DNA of 64,000 nucleotides, from contig NZ_CP071793.1 in the NCBI RefSeq assembly GCF_017498545.1, forward strand, positions 8,178,256 through 8,242,255, written 5' to 3'. The notes under the pieces are model-generated. The model was given only the letters and a program-made list of their open reading frames with translations, was not told where the DNA came from and did not search any database. This document shows, piece by piece, positions 56,301 through 64,000 of the stretch. The position numbers were made by a program, and so were the translations under genes. Origin of the DNA: Sulfidibacter corallicola (GTDB taxonomy: Bacteria; Acidobacteriota; Holophagae; Acanthopleuribacterales; Acanthopleuribacteraceae). The number at the start of each line of letters is the position of its first letter. Position 1 is the first letter of the stretch.

Positions 56301-57690
56301 ATCCGCGGATCTCATCCTGTTCCGGCCAAGCCGTCAGGGTCAGGTCGAAACGCGCGAACCGCGAGGGGATCGGTATTTCCCGGGCCGTCAGCTCCGCCAT
56401 GGGCGCGAACGAGAGCGATTCGTCGTGCCAACTGATCATGGCCTGGAACAGCGGCGAGCGGCTGAGATCGCGTTTGGGATTCAGCGCCTCGACGATGTGG
56501 TCGAAGGGCACCTCGCCGTGGCCGATGGCGCTGGTGATGCGATCTCGGGTGGTGCGAACCAGCGTGCGGAAGTCGGGGTCCGCGTCGAGGCTGGCGCGCA
56601 GGACCAGCGTATTGGCGAAGAACCCGATCAACTCGGCGGTTTCGGACCGAAGTCGATTGGATACCGGGAACCCCAGCAACACCTCGTCTTGGCCGCTGTA
56701 GCGCGACAGCAGGGTGGCGAAAGCCGCCGAGAGGATCGCGAAGGGCGTGACCGACCAGAGACGTGCGCCGGTTTCGATGGCCGAACGCAGCGAGGGATCC
56801 AGGGTGAGCGGCAGGCGATCGCCGCGAAAGCTCTGGGCCGCCGGACGGGGGACATCGGTGGGCAGGTCGAGGACGTGGGGCGCTCCGGAGAGGCTGCGCC
56901 GCCAGTAGTCCTGCTCGTCGGAGAGGTGTTCGGGCGTAAAACGGGCGCGTTGTTCGCGAGCAAAATCGGCGTACTGCAGGTGAAGTGGCGGAAGTGGTTC
57001 GACGTTTCCTTCCCGAAAGGCCTGGTAGTGGGTCCGCAGTTCTTCGTAGAAGATGGGCCAGCTCGTCGCGTCCGAAATCAGGTGATGGGTGTTCACCACG
57101 AGGACGGTGCGATCGTCCGCCATGGCGCAGACACCGATGCGCACGGACAGATCCGATTCACAGTCGAAGGGGAAGACGGCTTCCTTTTCCAGCAGTTCGG
57201 CGAGCGACCGATCCCGGTTGGATTGCGATTCCTGGCGCCAGTCGCGCCAGGTCAGGACGTCCGCGGCCCGTTCGGGCGAAAGCACTTCCTGAACGGGTTG
57301 GCCGTCGACGCAGGGGAAGCGGGTCCGCAGGATCTGGTGTCTTTGGATCAGGGCCGCAGCGGCGTGTTCGAAGGCCGCGCGATCGAAGGGGCCGCGCAGT
57401 TCCAGGGCGGAGAGTTCGTTGTAGAGGCCGGGCACGGGCTCGATGCGGTGAAGCAGCCAGAGTCGCTGCTGTGTCAGGGAGAGCGGCTCGAGCGGGGCGG
57501 CGGGCTGTTCGCGTAGGTGGGCGATCAGGGCTTCGCGCGCTTCGGCGATCCGTTCGCGGAGCTGGGTGTCGAGCGCGCCGCGCGGTGCGCGGAACCGCAG
57601 CCGATCGTCCTCCAACCAAAGATGGATCTGCTTTCGTTCCAGCAAGGACCAGAGTTCGGAGAGCGAGGCGTGGGCGCTTTCGGGCGTCAT
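50326..57690 (-). CDS. Two-module NRPS: docking-C-A-PCP-Cy-A(Cys)-Ox-PCP
   Basis: The protein is 2454 aa from the ATG at 57690 (ribosome-binding site aggag). A TubC-type docking domain (about 5-60) implies an upstream partner synthase. The C domain has HHLISDATS. A1 (about 550-1030) has YTSGSSGPSKG and NAYGPTEA. PCP1 has GGHSLLG (about 1062). The second condensation domain is a cyclisation domain: DAIIADAAS fits DxxxxDxxS. A2 has FTSGSTGDPKG, and its pocket reads by alignment D-L-W-N-M-S-L-I-W-K, close to the cysteine code DLYNLSLIWK. An FMN oxidase of the SagB/McbC nitroreductase type (about 2040-2275, KYRYPSAGSLYAVRAHLWV) is inserted between A8 and A10 of A2. PCP2 is LGGDSLTA. The pathway expected is condensation with Cys, ring closure to thiazoline and oxidation to thiazole. 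No thioesterase or reductase is present, so the chain must pass to another enzyme outside the window. Confidence 0.94.
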   Translation of the reverse strand: MTPESAHASLSELWSLLERKQIHLWLEDDRLRFRAPRGALDTQLRERIAEAREALIAHLREQPAAPLEPLSLTQQRLWLLHRIEPVPGLYNELSALELRGPFDRAAFEHAAAALIQRHQILRTRFPCVDGQPVQEVLSPERAADVLTWRDWRQESQSNRDRSLAELLEKEAVFPFDCESDLSVRIGVCAMADDRTVLVVNTHHLISDATSWPIFYEELRTHYQAFREGNVEPLPPLHLQYADFAREQRARFTPEHLSDEQDYWRRSLSGAPHVLDLPTDVPRPAAQSFRGDRLPLTLDPSLRSAIETGARLWSVTPFAILSAAFATLLSRYSGQDEVLLGFPVSNRLRSETAELIGFFANTLVLRASLDADPDFRTLVRTTRDRITSAIGHGEVPFDHIVEALNPKRDLSRSPLFQAMISWHDESLSFAPMAELTAREIPIPSRFARFDLTLTAWPEQDEIRGFLEYATDLFEASTISTMADQLRFLLKELLAHPQRPVMRMPLAPPSGPPSIEPTSSPATSVLEDWRRAVARTPQAVAVVDEAGACTTYAALDRAASDLAADIRAAGVSIGDFVIVLSRRDPLDLVAMLALFKAGAVYVPLEADRPAEQVAQIAADSRPALLLADRRPAGMPSEVPLLDPASPRSTRHEGSLPQPAPELPAYLIYTSGSSGPSKGVWVAHGTLVEHCRAAARRYDIVAADRVLQFTGAGFDPALEQVWAALTSGASVVLRGPDPTPIPRFSEFLERHRISVMNLPPTYWHAWMRHAREAEQPPQDLRLCILGGEAPPPESAELWESWCGSGIALINAYGPTEAVITASSGALRAADPITLGTTLPGRTAQVWDRYGTPQPAGVPGELVLAGTLAIGYLNRPRETAEAFVPDPFGGRPGARCYRSGDRVRRDSRGRLHYLGRLDRQVKIRGIRIEPGQVEAACRACTGVRDALVIRLERDPDVPVLAAYVVLEPAFQGRADWPQCLRNFLKSRCTPAMIPAVFTPIETLPTDTRGKVDARLLPPPQWEPQRTTKGTEPPNDPIELALQDIWCEALGCTALAREDDFFERGGHSLLGLQVIHEVSRRLGVSLSLRQFFVTPTLAQMARHLRTRGAMPTGDSADIPALRPDPERRFEPFPMTEMQQAYWMGRKSAFTLGNVAPHGYVELEGQDLDVDRLEAAMQRLVARHDMLRAVVTAEGEQRVLPSVPPFRIQRADLRGRKHAHRASALAEIREHMSHHVFDPERWPLMEVRASLLDGGRTRLHFSFDAIIADAASMILLGRELSQLYQNPDSHLPDLTLTFRDCVLAETETKRNASYDTSLAYWRDRLADLPAAPALPLAVDPATIDRPHFVSRRHTMPRARWQRLKALGAGYNLSPSGLLLAAFARVLAMWSEQPRFTLNLTLFNRPPHHPEIDRVLGDFTTGVLVACEPYAEPSFGAGAQRLQRQLWSDLDHRQVSSITVMREWSRRHGGRPLVLPVVFTSTLGLQAEDTQAIPEWLDEVFSVSQTPQVWLDHQVTEQHGDLSLNWDAVESLFPPDMVDDMFASYTRLLDRLALDASLWTREPLSVPLPRRQAARREQANDTARAEPGLPLHGPLIHRALENPDAPAVLDGDHCLTRGQLLHRARLLAHRLKADGACPNQLVAIVMHKGWEQVVAALAVLLADAAYLPIDASLPPHRIARMLEIGRVRQVLVQPDLEADHHTWPAGLRLYPVAHQGAESAVSLEVDLPRAGAEDLAYVIFTSGSTGDPKGVMIRHRAAINTVMDINRRFQIDSDDRVLGISSLSFDLSVWDIFGVLGTGGQLVLPGTEPNPAQWMALLERHGVTIWNSVPALGRLLVEYQEEQAAPDRLPLRLAMFSGDWIPPDLVPRLQRFQPDLQAISLGGATEASIWSIFHPIAAEDAGRPSIPYGKPLANQRFHVFDQNLAARPDGVGGDLYIAGVGLADGYWQDPEKTAASFLTHPETGERLYRTGDLARYFADGNLEFLGRADFQVKINGFRVELGEIETVLTAHPDVKSAAVVVSGNRFDGKSLVAHVVPQEAVEAIRAGDTAEPSEREAELAAYKLGQPGLSGWEPDWPSVSLRSLVPAEDDARYLQRASHRHFATEPLPVSRMAELLACLDQRSFSWRALPKYRYPSAGSLYAVRAHLWVRGARIAGLDPGWYVHDPREGRLVRRPTEADGEAQIGRMFTGTNAPIFASAAFALVLAADREVVAKIYGSGWRDLCLVECGAMVQSIMEQAAHVGLGTCPIGGFDEEKSRILLDLDERYRPLHAMLGGALPAQPASGDLAEATDAAQLEEPVESTGSTPTDLASRLSDHLGERLPTYMVPNHWMFADRLPLTANGKVDRKALPAPENPVLREAEEAPPRPGLEMNIATFMAELLQRDLDFGRHTGLFALGGDSLTAVRLARRIGEARGIDLSVRVIYDRQTAAALTEHVTALELAARTPIAPEEDDDREELEI

Positions 57691-58016
57691 GTGGGGCTCC
57701 TGAAGGGATAAGAGGGGAGGCAGAAGATGGCGGGCAAGCAGGGGAGCGAACCGAAACCGAGGCGGCGAAAAGCAGCGACTCGGATTCACGGGTGAAAAAG
57801 AGGGAGGTGTATTTCCATTCTAGTGCATGTTTTCCCTTGGCGGGGGCGAAATCCCACGGAGGATCCGGTGCAGCGGTGCCGTGAGCGGCGATCCGCCGTG
57901 CCGGGAAAGCCGGATATCCGGAAGCCGAGCCCCTCGGAACTCGAACGACTCGGAACTCGGGCATCAGGGGTGGTTCACCGGCAGGCCGCGGCAACGTCCC
58001 CGCGCTCGAGCCTCGA
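57691..58016. other. Upstream region of the NRPS gene
   Basis: This 326-bp gap lies between the start of the NRPS gene and the stop of the ECF sigma gene, both on the minus strand. It must hold the NRPS promoter. I see no clear -24/-12 (tggcac..ttgc) or -35/-10 pair, no terminator with a T-run and no convincing gene. Confidence 0.4.
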
Positions 58017-58619
58017 TCAGTGTGGTTCCGCTTCCAATTTTTCCCGTAATAACGCCAATGCAAAGCCGTATTTTCGGTTGACCGTGATGACTGGCACTTC
58101 CAGCAGCTCCGCGACCTCGCGGATCGTGAAACCCGCGAAGGTTCTCATCTTGACGATGCGCACGAGCAGCGGATCCTGGGTTTCCAAATCCGTTAATAAA
58201 CGATCCAGTACCAACACCGAATCGACGTCGAGGTTCCACGGCTCGTGCCCTTCCTCGATACTCACCCGCACCCATTCGCCACCGTGTTTCTGGGTCTTGC
58301 GCCTGCGCGATTCGTCGACCAGCCATCGATAGCATGCCTGGGATGCCACGTTCAAAAAATGGCGGCGATTCCTCATTTCCACCGATTGCTTGCCCATCAT
58401 CAGGATGCAGGCCTCGTTCAGCAACTCGGTGGTGTCCAGTCCGGAGCCGCGGAACTCTTTGGCCAAGTTGCGACGCGCGATCGTCTTCAAACTGTCGTAA
58501 ACGCGTTCGATCAAGATGTCGAAGGCTTGACCATCGCCACATTGCCATTGCCGGATCAAATCGGTAGTCTCTAAATATTTTGTGGACAAAGGGTTCCTCG
58601 CAACGGGTTCATCTTGCAC
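58017..58619 (-). CDS. ECF-type RNA polymerase sigma factor (TIGR02999-like)
   Basis: The protein is 200 aa from a GTG at 58619. A TTG at 58589 with gagg 6 nt upstream is an equally good start (190 aa). Region 2 signatures are YDSLKTIARRNLAKEF, LDTTELLNEACILMMG and HFLNVASQACYRWLVDESRRRKTQKHGG. Region 4 is VRIVKMRTFAGFTIREVAELLEVPVITVNRKYGFALALLREKL. It is the same subfamily as the factor at 16013-16600 but clearly diverged. The start is 109 bp from the start of a divergent kinase-TPR gene, giving a shared regulatory region, and the NRPS lies downstream on the same strand. Control of the NRPS or of its own pair is possible (inference). Confidence 0.9.
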   Translation of the reverse strand: MQDEPVARNPLSTKYLETTDLIRQWQCGDGQAFDILIERVYDSLKTIARRNLAKEFRGSGLDTTELLNEACILMMGKQSVEMRNRRHFLNVASQACYRWLVDESRRRKTQKHGGEWVRVSIEEGHEPWNLDVDSVLVLDRLLTDLETQDPLLVRIVKMRTFAGFTIREVAELLEVPVITVNRKYGFALALLREKLEAEPH

Positions 58620-58728
58620 ATATTAGCAGTTGCGCGTGTATTGTTAACCCCGATCGTGAGTCGTTTTGTGGTGCGATTTCGCAAGTATCTCCGTGAGGTA
58701 CACGATTTCTATCGATCGGGAGGGTTTT

Positions 58729-61425
58729 ATGGATCTGAAAACGCTCGAGTCATATTATTTGCAGCTCCTTGAAATGACAGAGGCCGAACGCAGCGCCTTT
58801 CTGGATGATTTGGGGAAAACGCACCCGGATTCGGTTGCGCGCCTGCGGCGTTTGCTGTCGCCGCCCTCGTCGAATGAAGATCTCTTGGAACCCATTCTAC
58901 CTGCGCATCTTCAGCCATTGCGCCACTTGCACGTCTGGGCTTCGCTGGGCGAGGACGCTTCCCTGGTTCAGGTGGGACCCTATCAAATCACCGGACTGTT
59001 GGGATACGGCGGCATGGGGGTGGTGTATCGGGCGGAGCGCGATGATCAGTATAAAAAAATCGCTGCCGTAAAAGTTATCAAAGCGGAGAGAAACCAAGAT
59101 TTTTTCTATGAATTATTCGAAAAAGAATGCCAAACGTTGGCGCTTATGGAGCATGAGCATATCGCCAGGTTTTACGATGCGGGTACGTCGGAACAAGGTT
59201 ATCCTTGCTTGGCGATGGAGTTTGTCGACGGTATTTCCATCAGCGACTTTTGCAGTATGCACAAACTCTCCCTGTCTGCTCGGATTCGATTGTTTCAGCA
59301 AGTATGTGACGGCGTGGCGTATGCCCACACCCAGGGCGTCATTCACGGCGATCTCAAACCCTCCAACATCTTGGTGATCCAGCGAAAGGAAGGTGCCCGG
59401 GCGAAAATCATCGACTTCGGGATCGCCAAGGTTGCCGGCCACCTTCTCGAGCAACCGCCCAATATGCTGATTGGGTCGCCGGCATACATGAGTCCGCAGT
59501 GGGCCGATGTGGGATCGCCCCTCGACACCCGCAGCGACATTTACGCGCTTGGTGCGGTACTCTTCGAATTGATTGCCGGGACCCCGCCGATCGATGTCAC
59601 GAAGCTGGATCGCGACAAGGATTTGAGGGCACAGATCCTCCGCGTGCCGCGGCTCGAGTTGGACGAGGTCGTCGACGACGCGCGTGCCGAAGCCTTGGGA
59701 GAGTCGCCATCGCGCCTGAAGCGCAAGATCGCGGAGGACCTGAACTGGATTTCGAAGAAGGCCCTGGCCCTCGATCCCAAGGCGCGCTACCAGGTGGTGG
59801 AGGAGCTGAAAGGCGATCTACACCGCTTCCTGGTAGGGCTGCCCGTCAGGGCCGCGCCCGAGCGCTGGATCTATATATTTCGCAAGTGGCGCCGACGTCA
59901 CAGGGCCGTGGCCTGTGCCGCTTTCGTTTCGGGGTTGGGACTGGTCACGGCCTTCGTGGCCTTGGCCTTGGCACTTCATCTGGCGAAGGTCGGGCTCGAT
60001 TCGAAACAGAAGGTCGTCGAGACCCACGATTTCTACAACCATATCGTGACCCATTCGCATCCCGACCAGAGGGGACCCAACCTGAGTTTTGCAGATGTCC
60101 TGGCCCACTGGGAACACCACCTGGACACCCAGGTCGAGCTGGACTCGGAGCAGGTCGCCCGCCTGCGCATGACCTTGGGCAACACTTGTTATGGATTGGG
60201 GTTGTATCGCCGAGCGGAGCATAACTACGCGGCGGCCCTGGATTGGCGCAAGGCGAATTTGGGCGGCGCGCATCCGGATACGCTGGCGAGTTTGGAACGT
60301 TTCGCCCTGGTCAAGAAACATTTGGGTCAAGTTGACGACGCCGGGCGCGAATTTCAACGATTACTCGAACTCTCGGAACCCGGTACGCGGCTACACCTCA
60401 TTGCCGAGTGTTCCCTGGCCGAATTGGCGATCGCCCACGGCGGCGCCGAGGAAGTGGAAACGCATATCGTGCGCTTGAAAGCCAAGCTGGCCACCCTCGC
60501 TCCGGACGATTCGGGCCGATTCCTGATCCAATCGGTGCTCATCGCCTATTTCAAACAGAAGGACGAGCACCGAGAGGCGGAACGCATGCTGAGAACCATG
60601 CTGGACGAACAGGAGCGCTTCCCCGGACAGGATGACTTTCAGATCATGCTCACCAGGCACAACCTGGCCAACGAGGTTCGCGCGGCTGGCCGCCACGGGG
60701 AAGCGCTCGTGATGTTCCAAGAGCTGGCGCGGATTCGAGCGGAAAACTATGGCGAGAATCACCTCTACACCATCAAGGCGGGCCACGTGGTGTCGGTCTG
60801 TTTGAAAAACGTGGGCAAAACCCGAGAGGCGTTCGCACTGATCGAGGACCTGTACCAGCGGGCGAAGGTGGTTCTCGGCGCTGACCACCCGGCCACGCTG
60901 GAAATCCACAACACCTATGCCCACCTGATCACCGACATCGAGGGGCCGGCGGCCGGGGTCATTCACTACCGCAGTATGATCGACGTCTACGGACGGTTGC
61001 CCGAACCCAAGCCGGAAGGTTATTTTTCAGCGTTTAATAACTTGGCACATGTTCTCAACGAGGCGGGGGCGTACGAAGAGGCGCTCGAAACGATCGACCG
61101 GACGATCGAGGAAAAGTCGGCCAGAGATGCGACACCTCCCACGAGCGTGCTGAACTCGCGCGTGACGCGTGCGGAAATATTGGAGAACATGCAGCGGTTC
61201 GAGGAGGCGCGACGTGCCTATCGAGAAGTCGTGGAGGATGCGCGGGAGACCGACCTGCCGGCCCATCACCTCGGCAGGTACGAAGGTTATTTCGGTCTTC
61301 ATTTGGCGAGGACCGGGTTCGAGGAAGAAGCCATCTCGATATTGGAATCGAGTTTTCAGAAGCTGGACGATTCGAGCCGGCTGAAGCAAAAGGTCTCCAA
61401 ACGGTTGGTGATGTTATTACCGTGA
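58729..61425 (+). CDS. Serine/threonine protein kinase with C-terminal TPR region (HGD catalytic loop)
   Basis: The protein is 898 aa from the ATG at 58729 (ribosome-binding site gggaggg). The kinase domain spans about residues 82-370: LLGYGGMGVVYRA, Lys115 in AAVKVIK, catalytic loop HGDLKPSN (Asp208, with Gly where the other kinase has Arg), DFGIAK, and SPAYMSPQW. The Arg-to-Gly change means activation should not depend on activation-loop phosphorylation. A membrane span lies at about 408-430 (VACAAFVSGLGLVTAFVALALAL). The rest is TPR-like (YRRAEHNYAAALDWRKANLG.AHPDTL is typical of the kinesin-light-chain type). It is divergent from the ECF sigma factor and forms the second kinase/sigma pair in the window. 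Confidence 0.95.
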   Translation: MDLKTLESYYLQLLEMTEAERSAFLDDLGKTHPDSVARLRRLLSPPSSNEDLLEPILPAHLQPLRHLHVWASLGEDASLVQVGPYQITGLLGYGGMGVVYRAERDDQYKKIAAVKVIKAERNQDFFYELFEKECQTLALMEHEHIARFYDAGTSEQGYPCLAMEFVDGISISDFCSMHKLSLSARIRLFQQVCDGVAYAHTQGVIHGDLKPSNILVIQRKEGARAKIIDFGIAKVAGHLLEQPPNMLIGSPAYMSPQWADVGSPLDTRSDIYALGAVLFELIAGTPPIDVTKLDRDKDLRAQILRVPRLELDEVVDDARAEALGESPSRLKRKIAEDLNWISKKALALDPKARYQVVEELKGDLHRFLVGLPVRAAPERWIYIFRKWRRRHRAVACAAFVSGLGLVTAFVALALALHLAKVGLDSKQKVVETHDFYNHIVTHSHPDQRGPNLSFADVLAHWEHHLDTQVELDSEQVARLRMTLGNTCYGLGLYRRAEHNYAAALDWRKANLGGAHPDTLASLERFALVKKHLGQVDDAGREFQRLLELSEPGTRLHLIAECSLAELAIAHGGAEEVETHIVRLKAKLATLAPDDSGRFLIQSVLIAYFKQKDEHREAERMLRTMLDEQERFPGQDDFQIMLTRHNLANEVRAAGRHGEALVMFQELARIRAENYGENHLYTIKAGHVVSVCLKNVGKTREAFALIEDLYQRAKVVLGADHPATLEIHNTYAHLITDIEGPAAGVIHYRSMIDVYGRLPEPKPEGYFSAFNNLAHVLNEAGAYEEALETIDRTIEEKSARDATPPTSVLNSRVTRAEILENMQRFEEARRAYREVVEDARETDLPAHHLGRYEGYFGLHLARTGFEEEAISILESSFQKLDDSSRLKQKVSKRLVMLLP

Positions 61426-61963
61426 CCCCGGCACATACAGGATGCGGAAACTGCGAGTTGGACGACTTCGTACAGCCGCAAACGTGTTTTTCGCGAACCT
61501 TCCGCGATCGATGAACCGAGTCGGGTTGGCCTTCTCTTGAAGAGTCTCGATCTTGTGCTGGAACGCTCACAAGGTCCCCGAAGCGCTCGCTCTTTTTCCG
61601 CTGCCGATCGTCGTTCGGTGGGGTTTATCACGCCCTCCTCGTCCAGGGATGGCGTCTCCGGCAATCTCGGTGCGATTCAATCTTATTAAAGCAAGAGTTT
61701 TACAGAAAGGCCCTCGAAGAACGAGTCGATCGGAGGACTGGTTGTTGGTGTGGCTTTTTTTTGTTGGAGCTGTCAATTTGCGTTGGGTGTAAATCTATTG
61801 AATATGGCGGAAAAAATGAGATCTCCATTTTGTCTCCATATTCGGCTTCTAGATTTTGCAACCAATCGCGACCTGACCTTTTCTTCACTAAAAACGCCGC
61901 CGAAAACGATGGCGATCATTTTCACCGGTAAGCCTATTTTCAAGACGCTACAGGAGGTCCATC
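61426..61963. other. Intergenic region before the last gene
   Basis: These 538 bp contain only short, overlapping frames without family signatures. AT content rises at about 61750-61910, where the promoter of the downstream gene probably lies. An excellent ribosome-binding site (aggaggt) ends the region just before 61964. I see no repeats or terminators. Confidence 0.45.
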
Positions 61964-64000
61964 ATGCCTGGCATCGATACTCAGGTGCGACCCAAATTCG
62001 TGACGGGCACTTTTGCCGCGGGTGCACGCGCCGTTCCTTCGGGCAACGGCTACGGCAGTTCTCTTTTACGCGGCTTGAGGGGTTCCCCGGCCCCCACTAC
62101 CCGCCTGGCACTCTACGATCCCGCAGTCGGTCATCACGTGGGCACTTCGGCCACCCAAACCAAACTGAACAACCTGAATTTGGTCAACACCGTGAACCAC
62201 GTTGGTTTTTACCGAAGCGAGGACGTCAACACGGCCACCGACATCTTGGAATCGTTGAATATCAACGTGGACACCTGGTCCAACAGCCAGAAGATTCGCG
62301 CAGCCCAACTCGTGGCCTCCGGCGATGTGGGCGTCGGTTGGCTACGGCTCCACATCCAGGATGTCCGTCAGAACGATGCGACGGCCATCGCCGTGGGCAA
62401 GTTGTTGCAGGAAGACTACGACCACGCGCTGGCCCAGAACAAATCGGGCTTGCAGGATGCTTCGGTTTCCTGGAACAGCCACTCCGCGGTGAAGATGGCG
62501 GAGAAGATCATCGGTCCCGGTGGGGCCATCGACCAGAATTTCGTGGCCGAATTCTCGGCTCAACTGCAGAACGATCCACTGCGCGCGGGACACGGCCGGG
62601 GCCCTCATCAGGCGCACCTGCTGAAGATCCTCAACCTCTTGGCCAACGATGCCGGCTTTCAAAACGATTTGGGGGCGGTCCGTTCGCCACGTGGCAACGG
62701 CAACCCCGCACGGAACCTGATTCGCGCCACCTTGGGCCTGCCCACGGGCACGGCCGTGACCCGGACTCATACGAAACGAGCGGTTCTGGCCGCCTTGCTG
62801 GCCGAGGTCCGTCAGGGTGCCGTGGGTTCCTGTTTTGCCACCAGTGTGGCGGTCATGGTCCATGACGAACAACCGCGCAAAATGCTGAACATGTTGTCCC
62901 AAATGGTTCGGAACGGGTGCTTTACCGGAACTTATCGACCCAACGCCAATCGCCGCGTCGATGTGGCCCTGCCGTTGAACACGACACTGAACCGAGACAA
63001 CTACACCCAAACCATCCGCCTGACCAGCACCGGAGACCTCACCCGCGTGGGCCGGCGCAACCTGGCGGATGCCCAACCATTGCACGAATTGCCAGGGGTG
63101 AAGGAAGCTCTTTCGGCTGCCGGATTCCCCGCCATCAACCACGCCGCCTTGGTGAACGGGGCGATCGGTCGCTTGATTCCACCCGACAATCGTTCCTATT
63201 TTCAACAGTATCAGGGAGTTCCGCATACTTTCGATACCACCGTCGAAGCGATCGTCAACGACATCATCCAAAATGCCGGAGTGAACGTGCCGGCTCGGAC
63301 CGCCGCCGCGGAGGCAGCCTTTCACGCCCAAATGGAGAACCCGCTGATGCGTGCCGCCGAGTACACGATGGCCGGCTTCGCGGAAACACAGCACACGTCC
63401 AATGAAATCAGGAGAATTGCCGGCGACGCGGTCGGTGCTTTCGCCAACAATTTATTCATGGAAACGGCGACCATCCGCGCCGGCATCCAAGGCCAGGATG
63501 CCAATGAAACGCAACGACTCCAAACCGCCTTCGACAACTTCGACCAACGTTGGCAGGAAAACGTCTTTTCGGTATTTGACCAGAACTTGATCGTGGAGTA
63601 CAACTCGGACTTCAGCCAAAACCATGTGGCCGACGACGGCCACTCCACCAAAGGCGGGTTCGAACTTTCGTGGCGCGATCCGGTGACCCGTCAGGTCACC
63701 CCGATTCGCACCCCCAACGATTTGCATCGAGCCTGTCTCTCCGGCATCAAACACGGCCTTCGCCTGACCAATGCCACCATTCCCAACCGTTCTCCCATTC
63801 GTCGCCAGATGCGCGCCTTGACCCGAGCGGTGGGCGAATTGGCCGAGGGGGTGCGGGGACCGGGCATCGATGCCACGAACATGATCCAACGCATCCGCCA
63901 CATGCAGGAAAACCCGTTGGGCTTTGCCAAGGGCTCCAATGGGACCCCCGCCATCATCGGCATGATTTACGGGAAACAGGCTTCGGCACGAGCGCGACTG
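61964..64000 (+). CDS. Large unrecognised protein with a papain-like Cys motif (3' end outside window)
   Basis: An open frame from the ATG at 61964 (ribosome-binding site aggaggt) runs to the window edge, giving at least 679 codons. No signal peptide or membrane span is visible. At residues 284-294 it reads QGAVGSCFATS, closely matching the oxyanion-Gln and nucleophile-Cys block of papain-fold peptidases (QGxxGSCWAFS), with Cys290 as candidate nucleophile. A possible His is in DDGHSTKGGFELSW (about residues 560-573), but no clear catalytic Asn is seen and it may lie beyond the edge. The rest is helical and polar, with repeated 'N..L' segments (TKLNNLNLVNTVNHVG, LLKILNLLANDAGFQ). I do not recognise the family. 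It lies next to a kinase/sigma pair. An effector-like or polymorphic-toxin role is speculation. Confidence 0.8.
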   Translation, partial: MPGIDTQVRPKFVTGTFAAGARAVPSGNGYGSSLLRGLRGSPAPTTRLALYDPAVGHHVGTSATQTKLNNLNLVNTVNHVGFYRSEDVNTATDILESLNINVDTWSNSQKIRAAQLVASGDVGVGWLRLHIQDVRQNDATAIAVGKLLQEDYDHALAQNKSGLQDASVSWNSHSAVKMAEKIIGPGGAIDQNFVAEFSAQLQNDPLRAGHGRGPHQAHLLKILNLLANDAGFQNDLGAVRSPRGNGNPARNLIRATLGLPTGTAVTRTHTKRAVLAALLAEVRQGAVGSCFATSVAVMVHDEQPRKMLNMLSQMVRNGCFTGTYRPNANRRVDVALPLNTTLNRDNYTQTIRLTSTGDLTRVGRRNLADAQPLHELPGVKEALSAAGFPAINHAALVNGAIGRLIPPDNRSYFQQYQGVPHTFDTTVEAIVNDIIQNAGVNVPARTAAAEAAFHAQMENPLMRAAEYTMAGFAETQHTSNEIRRIAGDAVGAFANNLFMETATIRAGIQGQDANETQRLQTAFDNFDQRWQENVFSVFDQNLIVEYNSDFSQNHVADDGHSTKGGFELSWRDPVTRQVTPIRTPNDLHRACLSGIKHGLRLTNATIPNRSPIRRQMRALTRAVGELAEGVRGPGIDATNMIQRIRHMQENPLGFAKGSNGTPAIIGMIYGKQASARARL

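Overview
The window is GC-rich (AT-richer between genes) and reads as a chromosomal segment of a Gram-negative, metabolically complex bacterium. Two serine/threonine kinases with TPR tails each sit beside an ECF sigma factor of the TIGR02999 type. There is also a hybrid two-component regulator, a myxobacterial-style TubC docking domain on an NRPS, many secreted peptidases and many dispersed intergenic repeats. Together these suggest Acidobacteriota, perhaps Holophagae/Acanthopleuribacter-like. That placement is inference, since no rRNA, tRNA or marker gene is present.

Layout. 1-2000 is a repeat island with no convincing long gene: a 240-bp inverted repeat flanks two 446-bp tandem copies. 2000-6289 holds a divergent pair of secreted peptidases, an S9B dipeptidyl-peptidase and a gamma-glutamyltranspeptidase. 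6362-7287 is a three-gene cassette (membrane protein, small XRE regulator, small membrane protein). 7656-11996 is a giant hybrid sensor/regulator. 12614-16600 holds an orphan 172-aa protein, a kinase-TPR protein and a convergent ECF sigma factor.

17342-36341 is the centrepiece: a two-gene Tc (ABC) toxin locus. The TcA subunit is 3549 aa. It carries an ILEI/FAM3-like domain near its N-terminus and an insert of about 810 residues with 16 Asp-box (BNR-type) repeats directly before its TcB-binding part. The next gene is a natural TcB-TcC fusion (2752 aa) whose Rhs core keeps the self-cleavage aspartates. The released C-terminal effector, about 360 residues, matches no family I recognise.

37203-41140 is an operon of two DUF3857/transglutaminase-like secreted proteins, one of which lacks the catalytic Cys. 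42128-44137 is a lysyl-endopeptidase-like protease with PPC and CUB-like tails. 44406-45583 is a probable arsI-sigZ unit. A TerB-like protein and a small membrane protein follow. 46694-46935 contains three tandem, diverged copies of a structured unit that on the minus strand look like small RNAs, each ending in an intrinsic terminator. A decayed molybdenum hydroxylase fragment and dispersed repeats fill the stretch to 48480.

48481-57690 has a two-module NRPS (C-A-PCP-Cy-A(Cys)-Ox-PCP, no thioesterase), which should build a thiazole on a carrier protein, followed by a sigma-54 activator response regulator. 58017-61425 is a second, divergent ECF/kinase pair. The window ends inside a large unrecognised protein carrying a papain-like QG..GSCFA motif.

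A MITE-like repeat family occurs as one intact copy (41511-41724, TA-flanked, 16-bp perfect terminal inverted repeats), a degenerate copy just upstream of the toxin locus, and partial or related copies elsewhere.
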